From NCBI RefSeq assembly GCF_046630445.1, contig NC_092335.1, forward strand, positions 3,821,001 through 3,885,000: a stretch of DNA of 64,000 bases, in the 5' to 3' direction. Of this stretch, positions 32,986-44,324 are shown in pieces (positions within the stretch are counted from its first letter, which is position 1; each line of letters opens with the position of its first letter). The position numbers and the translations under genes are program-made. The notes under the pieces were generated by a model, which worked only from the letters and a program-made list of their open reading frames with translations, was not told the DNA's origin and did no database searches. Source of the DNA: Rutidosis leptorrhynchoides. Its lineage: Eukaryota > Streptophyta > Magnoliopsida > Asterales > Asteraceae.

Positions 32986-34798
32986 TGTAACATCCTCAAT
33001 CGGGCATAGCTGTAAGATTACCTATTTGTCCTTAAGTTAGTATTGTGTTATTATATGCTTTTATTTTTATTTATTATTTATTATTAAATAATGATGTGGT
33101 TAGGAGTAGTTTGTGACAAGGATCACAGAACAGGTTTGTTTATCTAATTTGGACCTCGTTTGGGTTGCCAAATGATGTACGAAAGGTATCAGATAACTGA
33201 TAAATACCCGTGTGTTGCACAGTGTAGGATTTAACCCACTTTAGATGAACTAGTGCTTATAATTTCTTCTTTTGGCTTCCAGATTATTCACACACACAAA
33301 CACACACCGTACCTTCATCTTCTCCACCTACACCAAACCCTACTCTCAAATCCTTTACTATCTTGTTCTTTGTGATTTACTGAGTCTATCAAGGTAAGAA
33401 TCAAAACATTTCATACTTTAATCTTTGAGAAAATTGGGTTTTTGTGTAAAGTTTTACTAAGTGAGTAATTTGGGTCAAAGTGGTTAGATTTGATGTTGTT
33501 TGAGTCCAAATCTTGTGAGTTTATGTTTCTACATGCTTAGTGTCTTTGATTTGGTCAGTTTTGAGGTCGTAATCGAGCTCTAGAGCAAGAATTGGTAGAT
33601 TTTGGGTGAAACCCATCACTTTGTCTTCAGCTTCTGCAGATAAACACAGTCGGTCGAGTGTCTCGAGACACTCGACCGACCGACTAGACCATCGACCGAG
33701 TGTGTATGACCCACGGCCGAGTGTGTCTGTGAGAGACCATCGACCGAGTGACTAGACACTAGGCCGAGTGAGTGTAGACAGTCGGCCGACTATCTATGAC
33801 AGTCGACCGAGTGTCTTTGGAAGTGAAATATTTTACCAAGTGTTGATTTTTAGCCGATATGCTGCCCGTTTGTATTTTGATGTCCAGGATGTAAATTTTG
33901 AAAGTGCACAAGTGTTAAGCAAAAAATTTTAGCGGACACTTTTTCTGACAAAAATTTCTGTATTGTGTTATTTGATGATAATGGACAGTAACTAACTTGA
34001 TTTGTCTTATGCTCAGGTGATAAAGATAAGGAAGCCGCTCAGTAGTAGATTATCTGAGCTGGTTGCTGGTAATTGGTGAGTGGGACTAACTGAAGAATAT
34101 AGTATATAGAAGCATGTTATATTATGATTCACATGCTTGTTAGATATACTTATTGTTGTGGTTAGTTAGTACTTTGTGATGACTGCATGTTAGTTGATGC
34201 TTGTCTGCTGGAGCCCAGTGCGTCCCTATTGTGTGGTTGCCTCGGTAGGAGAGATCAACATGCGGGTTGGGTTCCTCTGTGGTAGCCTAGACAACCGTGG
34301 TGTATATATGTGTGAATGACGCGTCCGTCGCGTGTGGATTATGTATATACATACGGTGGTGGAGGAACTTCTGGTAAGCCCCAGTCCGATCAGCTGGTGG
34401 TTAATGGTTTGGCCGAGCCGCCAGAGTCTCTGTAGACGGCACTTGGGTGATGTTTGTATGTTAGACTATGTGACATGATTAGTATAACACTTATGTATGC
34501 TATGGCCTGTAGTTAGTCGTAATCACTTAGCTTCGTGCTAATTCCCCTCCATCTCCTTCCTGCAGGTTATTAGCTTTTGTAGATATCGTGTTTTGGGGAG
34601 CAGAAGGACATGGTGATGTTATGTTTGACAATGAAGAAACTCTGATGTTGTCTTGCTTTGTTTGAATAATAATCTTTTGTAAACATGTATTTTGTAATGA
34701 CACGTGACACTGGTTGTATTAACATAGTTAATGTTATTTTGCAATAAAATAAAAAATGCTTCCGCCACGTTTAAAAAAAAAAAATTAACGGTGTCACA
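32986..34798 (+). mobile_element. Solo LTR (1813 bp)
   Basis: Starts TGTAACATCC, ends GGTGTCACA, flanked by a perfect 5-bp target duplication TGGAG (32981-32985, 34799-34803) inside copia integrase. No primer site, PPT or internal region, so it is what remains after LTR-LTR recombination of a Ty3/gypsy element. Orientation plus, judged by its terminal motifs and an AATAAAATAAAAAA run near the end. Confidence 0.85.
33648..33823. repeat. CGACCGAGTGT minisatellite with a 32-bp perfect palindrome
   Basis: About ten degenerate copies, on both strands, of a motif like CGACCGAGTGT. The first part (33649-33680) is a perfect 32-bp palindrome centred on CTCGAG. It is much richer in CpG than the LTR around it. 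Confidence 0.8.
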
Positions 34799-37486
34799 TG
34801 GAGTATATGCACAGGATGTTTGATGCACAATGTCATTAAGTTTTGTAAAGTTATTTTTTTTATTGTTAACAAATTCAGTCCCATTGTCACTCCTAATTAC
34901 CTTAACAGTTTTATTAAATTGATTCTTAACCAAATTAACAAATGTTTGTATATTGTCAAATGTTTCTTCTTTATTTTTTAACAAAAATATCCAAATAGCC
35001 CTTGAGAAATCATCTACAATGGTTAAGAAATACTTATAACCTTCTCTACTTTGAATTTTAAATGGACCTCAAAGATCTAAATGAACTAAATCACCTATCC
35101 CTTGTGATTTATGATCACTAACGGGAAAAAGTTCACTGGTTTGTTTTTTCTTATGGCATATATCACAAGGACAGTTTTCCTTAAAATCTTTTAAATCAGG
35201 TTTATTTTTTAAAACTTTCAAAACTTGATCAGATGGATGACCAAGTCTTGCATGCCACAGCTGAGCAGAAACTAAATGAACACACACATTGCAAGTCATA
35301 CCTAACACATTCATATTATGTTCATCAAACAAATATAATCCTCCAGATTGACTATCAGTCCCTAGAGTTATCTTTGTTTTCGAGTCCTGAATAAAGCATT
35401 TATTCTCATCAAAACTTACAGTTAACTGACTATCTTTAGACAACTTGTGAATAGACAAAAGACTAACACAGTATTCAGGTACAACTAACACATCAAATAA
35501 AACAACATTATTTGAAAGTTTTAAATTTCCAACTTTAACAACTTTAGCATGAGTTCCATTAGGATGACCAACAGTTAAATTCAATTGAGAAATATCAACA
35601 ACATTATTTAAACCAATATCAGAGGCAGTCATGTGTTGATTAGCACCTGAATCTATTATCCAACCTTGAATTTTGTTCTTAAATTTGTCATTTATATGAC
35701 TATTGAAGAATTTCTTGAAATTAGAATTAAAGAACACATTATGATTCACAAAGTTACCTACCATATTTGAACTTGTTGCCACATGTGCAGCATTATCATT
35801 GATTAAGGTAAGCATCTTCATTAACTGTTCATTAGTAAGACTTGCAGGAGCAGAACTAATAGACTCATCTTTATTGGTAACACTATTATTAGCATAAGTC
35901 TTGTTCACATTGTTATTATTATTATTATTATATTGATTCCCATTGATTCTTCTTCTAAAAGAAGGTGGATAACCAATGATTTCAAAACATCTATCAATTG
36001 TGTGACTAAGCTTATTGCACTTTTTACATTTTAAAGTCTGATTTGAACTTCTGTTATTATAATTGTTATTATTATTTCCATAGAAGTTTCCAGAGTTGTT
36101 ACCATTCTTGTTAAAAGTATTATTAGCTTGAGTAACAAATGCACTAGTCTGAGTTTTACTAATTTTTCATTAGAGATTCCTTTATGTGACTCTTCTCTTG
36201 AGATTATAGCATAAGCTTCTATTACATCTAGAACAGAATCTCTTAACAAAATGTTACTTCTTACAGTAGTATAATCATCACTTAAGCCCATTAAAAACTG
36301 CATTAACTTCATCATCTTTTTATGTTCTTTGTGTGATGAAGCTGCTTCACAGGTGCAAGCAGTTGCATCACAAGTACAATCTGGTGAGGACACCTTTGCA
36401 TCATACTGTTTGAAAGGACCTGTTCATATACATTATAAACGATTCACAATAGTTGATTACATCGCGAGGTATTTGACCTCTATATGATACATTTTATAAA
36501 CATTGCATTCGTTTTTAAAAGACAAACTTTCTTTACAACGAAAGTTGACGGCATGCACACCATTTCATAATACATCCAACTATAATTGGCTTAATAATAA
36601 TCTTGATGAACTCAATGACTCGAATGCAACGTCTTTCAAAATATGCCATGAATGACTCCAAGTAATATCCTTAAAATGAGCTAATGCACAGCGGAAGATT
36701 TCTTTAATACCTGAGAATAAACATGCTTTAAAGTGTCAACCAAAAGGTTGGTGAGTTCACAGGTTTATCATAACAATCATTTCAATATATTAATAGACCA
36801 TAAGATTTCCGTTTATAAATATATGTACACTCGCAAGTGTATAAAAGTATTCTTTAAGTTGTAGGCACCCGGTAACAAGCCTTAACGTTCATGTTTTACC
36901 CTCTGAAGTACACCAGATCAGGTGTGTTTAAAATAACCTCGAAGTACTAAAGCATCCCATAGTCAGGATGGGGTTTGTCAGGCCCAATAGATCTATCTTT
37001 AGGATTCGCGCCTACCGTACATAGACAAGTAGTTTAATGTTACCAAGCTAAGGGTATATTTCTGGTTTAAACCCACGTAGAATTAGTTTTAGTACTTGTG
37101 CCTATTTCGTAAAACATTTATAAAAATAGCGCATGTATTCTCAGTCCCAAAAATATATATAAAAGGGAGCAAATGAAACTCACAATACTGTATTTCGTAG
37201 TAAAAATACATATAACGTCATTTAATAAGTGCAAGGTTGGCCTCGGATTCACGAACGTATCAATATTGAGATTCAATATTGCAGGAAAGTATGTAGACGC
37301 AACGGAGATGATAAACACTAGATTGACCTCACGAGCATACCCATGAACCATACCCATCACCTCCATAGCTATAACCCATAATTTCCTTAGCTTCGACTCA
37401 TTCAAAAAAACTATTTTGAAATCACTCGGACAGCACTCCGTCGTAATATTTTATGTATACTAATAATATCTTGAAATAATCAGAGC

Positions 37487-37502
<16 letters not shown>

Positions 37503-37552
<50 letters not shown>
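37503..37552. repeat. (TA)n microsatellite in 3' LTR of element B
   Basis: About 25 TA units; the same locus in the 5' LTR (61106-61223) has about 59. Confidence 0.95.
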
Positions 37553-37554
<2 letters not shown>

Positions 37555-37644
37555 ATTGAGAGAGTTTAGAGAAATATATTTTCAAGTTTCTATGAAATAA
37601 TGAAACCTATTGAATTCTATTTATAATAGATTTTTGAATTATAA

Positions 37645-37806
37645 AAGTGAATTATTAAAGTATGAATTATTAAAGTGAATTATTAAAGTATGAATTATTA
37701 AAGTATGAATTATTAAAGTGAATTATTAAAGTATGAATTATTAAAGTGAATTATTAAAGTATGAATTATTAAAGTGAATTATTAAAGTATGAATTATTAA
37801 AGTTAA
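37645..37806. repeat. GAATTATTAAAGT(AT) minisatellite
   Basis: About eleven units alternating between 13 and 15 bases. The 5' LTR carries the same array at 61312-61504. Confidence 0.85.
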
Positions 37807-38556
37807 AGTAAAGTAAAAGTAAAGTAAAGGTAAAGTTAAAGTATAGTAAAAGTATAAAAAACTATGTATGTATAATACGCGTATAAATATATATAATATT
37901 AATTTAAATCGTTATATATATTTAATGAAATAAAATATAAATATCGTTATATTTATTATACTGGTTAAGTAATGAGTTGTCAAAAGTGATTCTAGATATT
38001 TATAAAAGTTATATACGTTTTAATAATAAAGTTCTTTTTAAACTGAAAACGTCTTTGTACGTTTGAAAATAGATTAATAGAATATTATGGAAACCAATTC
38101 TCCACTAACTTTTGTCTAACTTTCGTAAATGACACTTTTTGTTTTTATTTATAAATAGCTTTACAAATTATTCTGAATATCGTTAAGAGGAATAGATTTT
38201 CTCAAATCATAGTGGACCTCTCAACAGAGACTTGTAATCATAATTCAATGTTTCTGATAATTCAATCATTTAATATATTTTTTTTCGTCGAAAATCATAT
38301 TGAAATAAATACGTTCGTGTAAAGTATTATACGTTTAATACTTTATTAATATTCTCAAGTTATAATATATATATACATATACATATCTATTTATATATAA
38401 CGTTTCGTGAATCGTCGGAATTTGGTCGAGGTTATAATGAATGTATAAACACAGTTTAAAATTCTTGAGATTTAACTTAACAAACTTTGCTTATCGTGTC
38501 TGAATAATATAAAGATTAAAGTTTAAATTTGGTCGAAAATTTCCGGGTCGTCACAG

Positions 38557-38571
38557 TACCTACCCGTTAAA
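38557..38571 (-). other. 3' polypurine tract of element B
   Basis: Same 15-mer TACCTACCCGTTAAA as in element A, adjoining the 3' LTR. Confidence 0.65.
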
Positions 38572-38890
38572 GAAATTTCGTCCCCGAAATTTGATAGAGG
38601 TCGTCATGACTAACAATGAGAATGTTATTATAACGATTATAGAGTTTTATCATGTTCAAGAAGAATGGATAAAATAATTCGATTACTCGAAGCGTATGAG
38701 TGAAGTTATCGTAAATGAATGAAATAAGATAATAGTGATTCGTCGTATCTTTTGACGTCATCACGATTGATCTCCGAAAAGAAAATCTTTGTAATCTATA
38801 TTGGATTTGATTATTCGGCGATTAAGGAAATTATGATCCTCTTTGAATTAATGCGAGAATCCATTTTGATTTCTCTGTCGGATATTTCAT

Positions 38891-38897
38891 TATAAAT
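38891..38897 (+). promoter_or_regulatory. TATA box candidate for the antisense ORF of element B
   Basis: TATAAAT 64 bases before the ATG at 38961, matching the arrangement in element A. Confidence 0.4.
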
Positions 38898-38960
38898 CCA
38901 CCTCATTTGTTTTCTTACAACTCACACCTTCTCAACTCATATTTTAAAGTATTTATCAAT

Positions 38961-39134
38961 ATGCTTCATCCAGTGCTGATTCTTGATATACTCCTCACTT
39001 TCATATCTGTCGCTCTTCTTTTTCATCTGCCTCCGGAAGAATCTATTTACTTCTACTATACTCTTGGTTTTATAGTGTTTTTAGTTCTCCCGTGTCTTTA
39101 TATTGCTATATGCATTGATATATACGGTTTGTGA
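38961..39134 (+). CDS. Small two-membrane-segment ORF antisense to element B
   Basis: 57 residues starting MLHPVLIL and ending IDIYGL, aligning without gaps to 3956-4129. Kept blocks: LPPEES loop, IVFL, LPCLY, IDI. Two hydrophobic segments with the loop between them. The frame is open upstream to 38907 with further similarity (NS..L..YF before the Met). Unknown function. Confidence 0.4.
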   Translation: MLHPVLILDILLTFISVALLFHLPPEESIYFYYTLGFIVFLVLPCLYIAICIDIYGL

Positions 39135-39829
39135 TTTCTGGGTTGTTGTTGGGTTTTATATCTTCCCTTATATTTCAAAGTCCTTACTTCTTCTATAATC
39201 ATTGTCATCCACAGTTAATGCTCTCTTCTATTTTCTATGATTTATACTCCCATTTCTAGTTCGAAGCTTTGTCCTTCCGTTTCTTCTTCTTGCGATTAAG
39301 CACCGCTTGTAATGGTTCAGAATTCGCAGATATAAATTTCGGAATGAACATTGTTAATATTCTAGGAAGGAAATTGTAATGACACGATCTTGACTTGTCA
39401 AATTACCAGAATACCTCGGAAAAGGCCGAATCATCAAGAAATATTTTCTTGATATTTAGAGATCAAAGAGAATACAAGAGTCGTGTAACATAGCACATGA
39501 TGACGTTATGATCTGTGAATCATCATGTTTCATTTAGAAACTCAGCATGAATTACTGTAATATAATCACGTTGATCAAGTGTCATTATATTATACTAACT
39601 CATGCTTCAGCTCCCAACACTTCTTCAAGAATATTCCTATTTTAAACTCGAATGTTTCAGAATTTAGAAACTAAAATAGTTTCTTTTATGATATAATACA
39701 GATAGCGCGAAGAGGTAAATGATTTCAGATAAGAATAATTATAAAAATATCTTCAGAAGTATGGATGATATTTATAATGAAAGATACGATGATATCTTAG
39801 AATGTCTAATATCAGAAGATGATGAAGGA

Positions 39830-40210
39830 TATTGTCCGCAAGGGTTTAGAGTCAGGAGCAAGGTATTCGTTAATGACTTCACCAAGTACTGAATCATTTG
39901 GATTCTTTGAAGGCAGGTTCAGCCTTTGTGATTTGTCCACAGCCTCATTCATACTTTGCTCAATCTGTTTTCCAGTTCCAAAGCTTCTCTTTTTCTGAGC
40001 TTTGCCAATATACTATCCTTTATCATCCAACTTTTTACTGTTAAGGTCGTTTACAGTTTTTGCTGCTTCATCAGCATTTTTCAAAATTTCGAGAACTGGT
40101 TCGCAGTTTAGGGTATTTTTCAGAAATTTCTCATTCAAAGAATGTAAGTCTTGGAGGTAGACGTTGTGTATATATGTAATTGTTGATGTAGACATGCTGC
40201 GAGGTTTCAA
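39830..40210 (-). pseudogene. Captured poly(A)-binding-protein (PABP) gene fragment
   Basis: Minus-strand translation reads NADEAAKTVNDLNSKKLDDK and then YIGKAQKK, an EQSMNEAVDK segment and an NLPSKNPNDSV segment. This follows the order of PABP around the end of RRM3 and the start of RRM4 (typical: NADEAAKAVEALNGKKFDDK, YVGKAQKK, FEQSMKEAADK, NLYLKNLDDS). The upstream part (NVYLQDL..LKNT) fits the start of RRM3. It is broken and partial and lies within the LTR element, so it is a host gene fragment picked up by the element, not a working gene. I see no counterpart in element A. Confidence 0.7.
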
Positions 40211-40264
40211 AATACTGATTGCTGATTCTCAATAATTGGTATGGCAATTCTTGTTATAAGGTAC

Positions 40265-42245
40265 TGATGTCAAAGCAGAGGGGTATAAAATACTATTAAA
40301 TTTTAGCAGAAAATACTATTAAATACGATACAATTTTACACAAGATATTTATTTATTTATAGAATGGATATACTTAAACCTTGCTACAACACTATAGGCA
40401 GTGTACCTAATCGTAGAGTAGTGTAGTTTTTAGTAAGTCCGGTTCGTTCCACAGGGAAATCTTTAAACAAAGCTCAACGCTATATTAGTTTACTTTTATA
40501 AAAATACAAATATATATATAAGTGATATTATTATTATAAAGGGGGGTTTTTACCGTTTAATGACCGGTTTGTCGATTTTAAAACTTTAGTCGCAGTTAAA
40601 ACCTAATGTAAAATATAAAATAAATACAAGACTTTAAATTAAAGCGTAAAGTAAATAACGATAATGAAATTGCGAATAATAAAAATGCGATAAAATTAAA
40701 TTGCGATAATTAAAAGTACGATAATTAAAAGTGCGATAAAATGAAATAAATAAAAGTGCGATAATTAGAAGTGCAATTAAATATAAAATAAAGGAAATTA
40801 AATATGAAATAAAAGAATTATGCTTATTTAAACTTCCGTAATCATGATGTTTGACGTGTTGATTTTAGTTTTATGCCCATGGGTTAATTGTCCTTTGTCC
40901 TGGATTATTCAATATGTCCGTCTGGTTTTTGTCCATAACAGTCCATCAGTCATAAATATAAATTGCAAGTGTCCTTGTCAAATTATTATTATACCCGAAG
41001 ATAAATATTCCAACTAATTGGGGATTCGAATTGTAACAAGGTTTTAATACTTTGTTTAATGAATACACCAGGTTATCGACTGCGTGTAAACCAAGGTTTT
41101 ACTACTTTGTTAACAATTACACCAATTACCCTTGAATGTAATTTCACCCCTGTTTTAATTATTCTAGTGGCTATTAATCCATTCCCGTGTCCGGTTAAAT
41201 GAACGATTATTCGTACATATAAATACCCCGCCCATCGTGTCCGATCGAGTGTATATGGTAATTTATAGGGACGCCCAATTGTAAATCTTTATATTAACAT
41301 TAACAAACTTTCATTTAGTTAAACAAATATAAAGCCCATTAATAGCCCATAGCCTAGTTTCCACAAGTGTCGTTCTTTTGTCCAAACCCCAATTATGGTA
41401 CAAAGCCCAATTACCCAATTTTAGTAATTAGCCCAACATCATGATTACTTCGTTTTAAATAAGCATAATAATAACTTAGCTACGAGACATTAATATAAAA
41501 AGGTTGAACATAACTTACAATGATTAAAAATAGCGTAGCGTTACACGGACAGAATTTCGACTTACACCCTTACAACATTCGCTAACATACCCTTATTATT
41601 AGAATTAAAATTAAAATATAAATTATAAATATAAATATATATTACTTATGAAGAGGAAGAGAAAAAAAGATGTTAAAACTCGTCAGAAAACTGGCTATTT
41701 ATAGGACCTGACCAGTAATCTCACACCATGCGACTCGCATGGTTTTGTGCTTCTGGCCATGCGAGTCGCATGGCCACCCTGGATTCAGCCAACTACTTTT
41801 GTTTTCTTCTTGCCGACGTAATATAATAATAATAATATATATAATATATAATTATATATAATTATATATATATTATATTATATTCTTGTGCATAGTAGAC
41901 TAGATATTTTTGGTCCGTTGCGTCGGGCGTTTCTTCTTGGCTCAGGTCCCGGTTCCGGATTTTCGGACGTCCTCGCGTATTATTTTAAATCGCGTACTTT
42001 GCGTTCCGCAACTTGTACTCTTGTCATTTTGAGACGTTCTTCATCAATATTTTGAACCTTTTTAGTTGTATCTTGTACTTTATAGCTCTTTGGACCTTTT
42101 TGTCTTCAATTTGTCGAATCTGTCTTTTGTCTTCACCTTTTATTATTTAAACGAATATCACTTGTAAATAGAACAATTGCAACTAAAAGCTTGTCTTTCT
42201 TGAGGAATAATGCTATGAAATATATGTTCGTTTTTAGCATTATCA
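40265..42245 (-). repeat. 3' LTR of young Athila
   Basis: TGATGTCAAAG..CATTATCA, 1981 bp. Minus-strand TATA box CTATAAATAGCC at 41704-41693; two CATGCGA-type palindromes (41726-41742, 41755-41775) directly upstream of it. Confidence 0.95.
41726..41775 (-). promoter_or_regulatory. Paired palindromes upstream of the LTR TATA box
   Basis: CCATGCGACTCGCATGG (41726-41742) and CCATGCGAGTCGCATGG with GG/CC extensions (41755-41775), 22-71 bases upstream of the TATA box. Repeated at 56929-56978 in the other LTR, and as pairs in the leader (55060-55107) and ahead of ORF-1 (46820-46866). Confidence 0.55.
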
Positions 42246-44324
42246 AATATTCCCACACTTGAGCGTTGCTTGTCCTCAAGCAATATTGTCTTGAAATACT
42301 AGAATCACTTCTTTATTCTTCACACTTTGTACATCAGTGATTTCTATACGGCGGTATAAACAATGGTAGTAACGATATGGTTTACAGTCCCACATGACTA
42401 TAAAAATTTAGATCCATTAAGGAAATTGGATCTTTATGAAAACATTTGATCTTTTGAAATCTAGTTTTTACCCTAGATAAGTTTTCCGGAATAACCCTTT
42501 ACCGGTGTTTGCAAAATATTTTTGTGGGTTTGGTGGGTTTCAAATTTGAAAATTTTAGCTCAAAACTTGCGGTTTTGTGTCACCCACTTGCTAACCTTGT
42601 ATTTGGAAAGCAACACGTCCAGTTTACTTGTTCCGTATATTACCTTTCGGCAAACTACCGTCCGGTTGTAAAGGAAAGCGTTGAACAAGCAACTGTTTAA
42701 GGCAATGTCCCGTGACATGCTTTTGATTATGGTCTATAACGTGTCGGACGCAATTACTATCCTTGGTAGGAGCAATAGTAAAGCTCACCCTTATAATTTG
42801 TCGGTTTGGCACAAAGTCCTGTCTTTGACCATGCTATGCAACCACCGTTCTTACGGTTGACACCCGATTTGGTTCAGGTGACCTAATGAATTCCAGGTGA
42901 ATTCCTAGGATTTTACGTTCAATGGTAATGAACGCATTGAAAATAGGGTTTTCAGAAAACAAATCGGTTTGTATTTTTGATCAAAATATTTTCTCGTTCA
43001 AGCTCGAGTTTAGATATCATTGAATTCCATGAGTTTGTAATTCTCAATCTTTAAGGTCAATCTCAAGGATTGAGTAATATCAGTCTTAAAAGCTGATTTT
43101 TAATCTTTAAGGAGATTATCCTTTTCTGGGGATCTGATTCATTAGTCTTATCAAGCTAATTTGCACGGTGCCCCCCCATTGTACGAGATAAATCCTTCTC
43201 ATGGTTAGGATAAATCTGACCACTTGGCGACCCTGTTTAATGCTGAGGTCCGTGGATTTCCTGCTGATTTTAGTGATGACTTTTCTAGATTTTTCGTCAA
43301 CCTACAGCTGGTCTGAACGACAACTTCATGACCTAAATCAAGAAGCGCGTGTCTTTTTCGGAAGACTTTACTTCCTTTTAATGATGGAATTGATTCATCG
43401 TGTAGATCCATCTCTTCTTTTCTTTCATCGGGTAAAACAGTTTAGTTTAGTCCAAAGCAAAAGTATTTTCAGTTATTTGTTACAAATATATGTGACATAT
43501 GTTTAAAATAACTTGGTAAATTTTCCCACACTTGGCTTTTATTTTCCTTTTTATCGTCCTCTATTCCATTTTAAATGAATTTTAACATTTTAGTTTGTTT
43601 CTCAATTTATGTCCTTTCCGAGGTAACAATAATTTCGGTGTTAAAACCTAGTTTTATCGTTCATAAATATGTATAAACATGATTTTGAATTCATTTAATT
43701 GAAAATTTTGAAAAATTTTACTAGAATTGGGTAGTCAGTATATAAGACTAGGGCTGTTCTTTTTTATCAGAGAGCACTAGATTCTAATACAACTACTGCT
43801 TTACTAGTATTTTTAATGGTAACCAAGTGTTTAATATAAAAATTTTAAAATCCGAAAGAATTTAACCCCTTCCCACACTTAAGATCTTGCAATGCCCTCA
43901 TTTGCAAGAAATCAGTAACAATTTAAATTATTGAGGGTGATTTGTGTGAAAATGATTAAATTTTTACCAAAGTTTCCAAATATATTGGCGTTTGTTTGCT
44001 GAATGATAAATGGTGCACGTCATTTGTTCATTCCGTCTTGTTGTTATTTCACATACATTTTGCATCATTGTCGTCAAAATTACTTGCTTTTGCTGAACTT
44101 AATGCCAGTCTTTGAAAACGCGTTGTTTTACCCTGTTTTGTGCATAAAATAGAATACATACAATACAAATATAATCATACATGCAATTTGAAATGGAACT
44201 TTGGCATCCCACTTTCAAATTATAAGAAAAATATTAGTACACAATAATAATAAAATATCAAACATTACAAAAACATAATAAAATGTTAAGTGTTTAAAAT
44301 AAAAATAGAAATTACCACATATCT
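42246..44324 (-). other. Athila 3' non-coding region
   Basis: About 2 kb between ORF-1 and the 3' LTR without coding sense. TCCCACACTT, the complement of the PPT core, occurs at 42251, 43524 and 43871. Confidence 0.75.

Larger units (their letters stand above)
31810..36410 (-). mobile_element. Ty1/copia element, broken, with nested insertions
   Basis: Pieces of a copia polyprotein on the minus strand. From right to left: gag (KLMQFLMGLSDDYTTVR), protease region (WIIDSGANQHMTAS), GAG-pre-integrase (LWHARLGHPSDQVL), integrase (VIRSDNGTEFVN; HLRCFGCLCYATVLKP) and the RRSSRQSVLPKRFDDFV linker region. Probably the Ale/Retrofit lineage. It is broken, with many breaks. A hAT MITE (32617-32911) and a solo LTR (32986-34798) sit in the integrase part, and element B sits in gag; the other side of gag is at 62255-62318. 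Confidence 0.85.
36411..38555 (-). repeat. 3' LTR of element B (2145 bp)
   Basis: Shares the CAACCAAAAGGTTG hairpin and the CGGGTCGTCACA end with the other elements of the family. Holds a (TA)25 run (37503-37552) and a GAATTATTAAAGT minisatellite. Confidence 0.88.
38556..40264 (-). other. Internal region of element B, left part
   Basis: From the 3' LTR to the Athila insertion. Contains the PPT (38557-38571), the antisense membrane ORF, stretches shared with element A, and a captured poly(A)-binding-protein fragment. No retroviral enzyme domains. Confidence 0.7.

Noticed and set aside
42509-43506. Plus- and minus-strand frames of 60-100 codons in the Athila 3' region
   Set aside because: No coding pattern; they lie in the known non-coding 3' region of the element.
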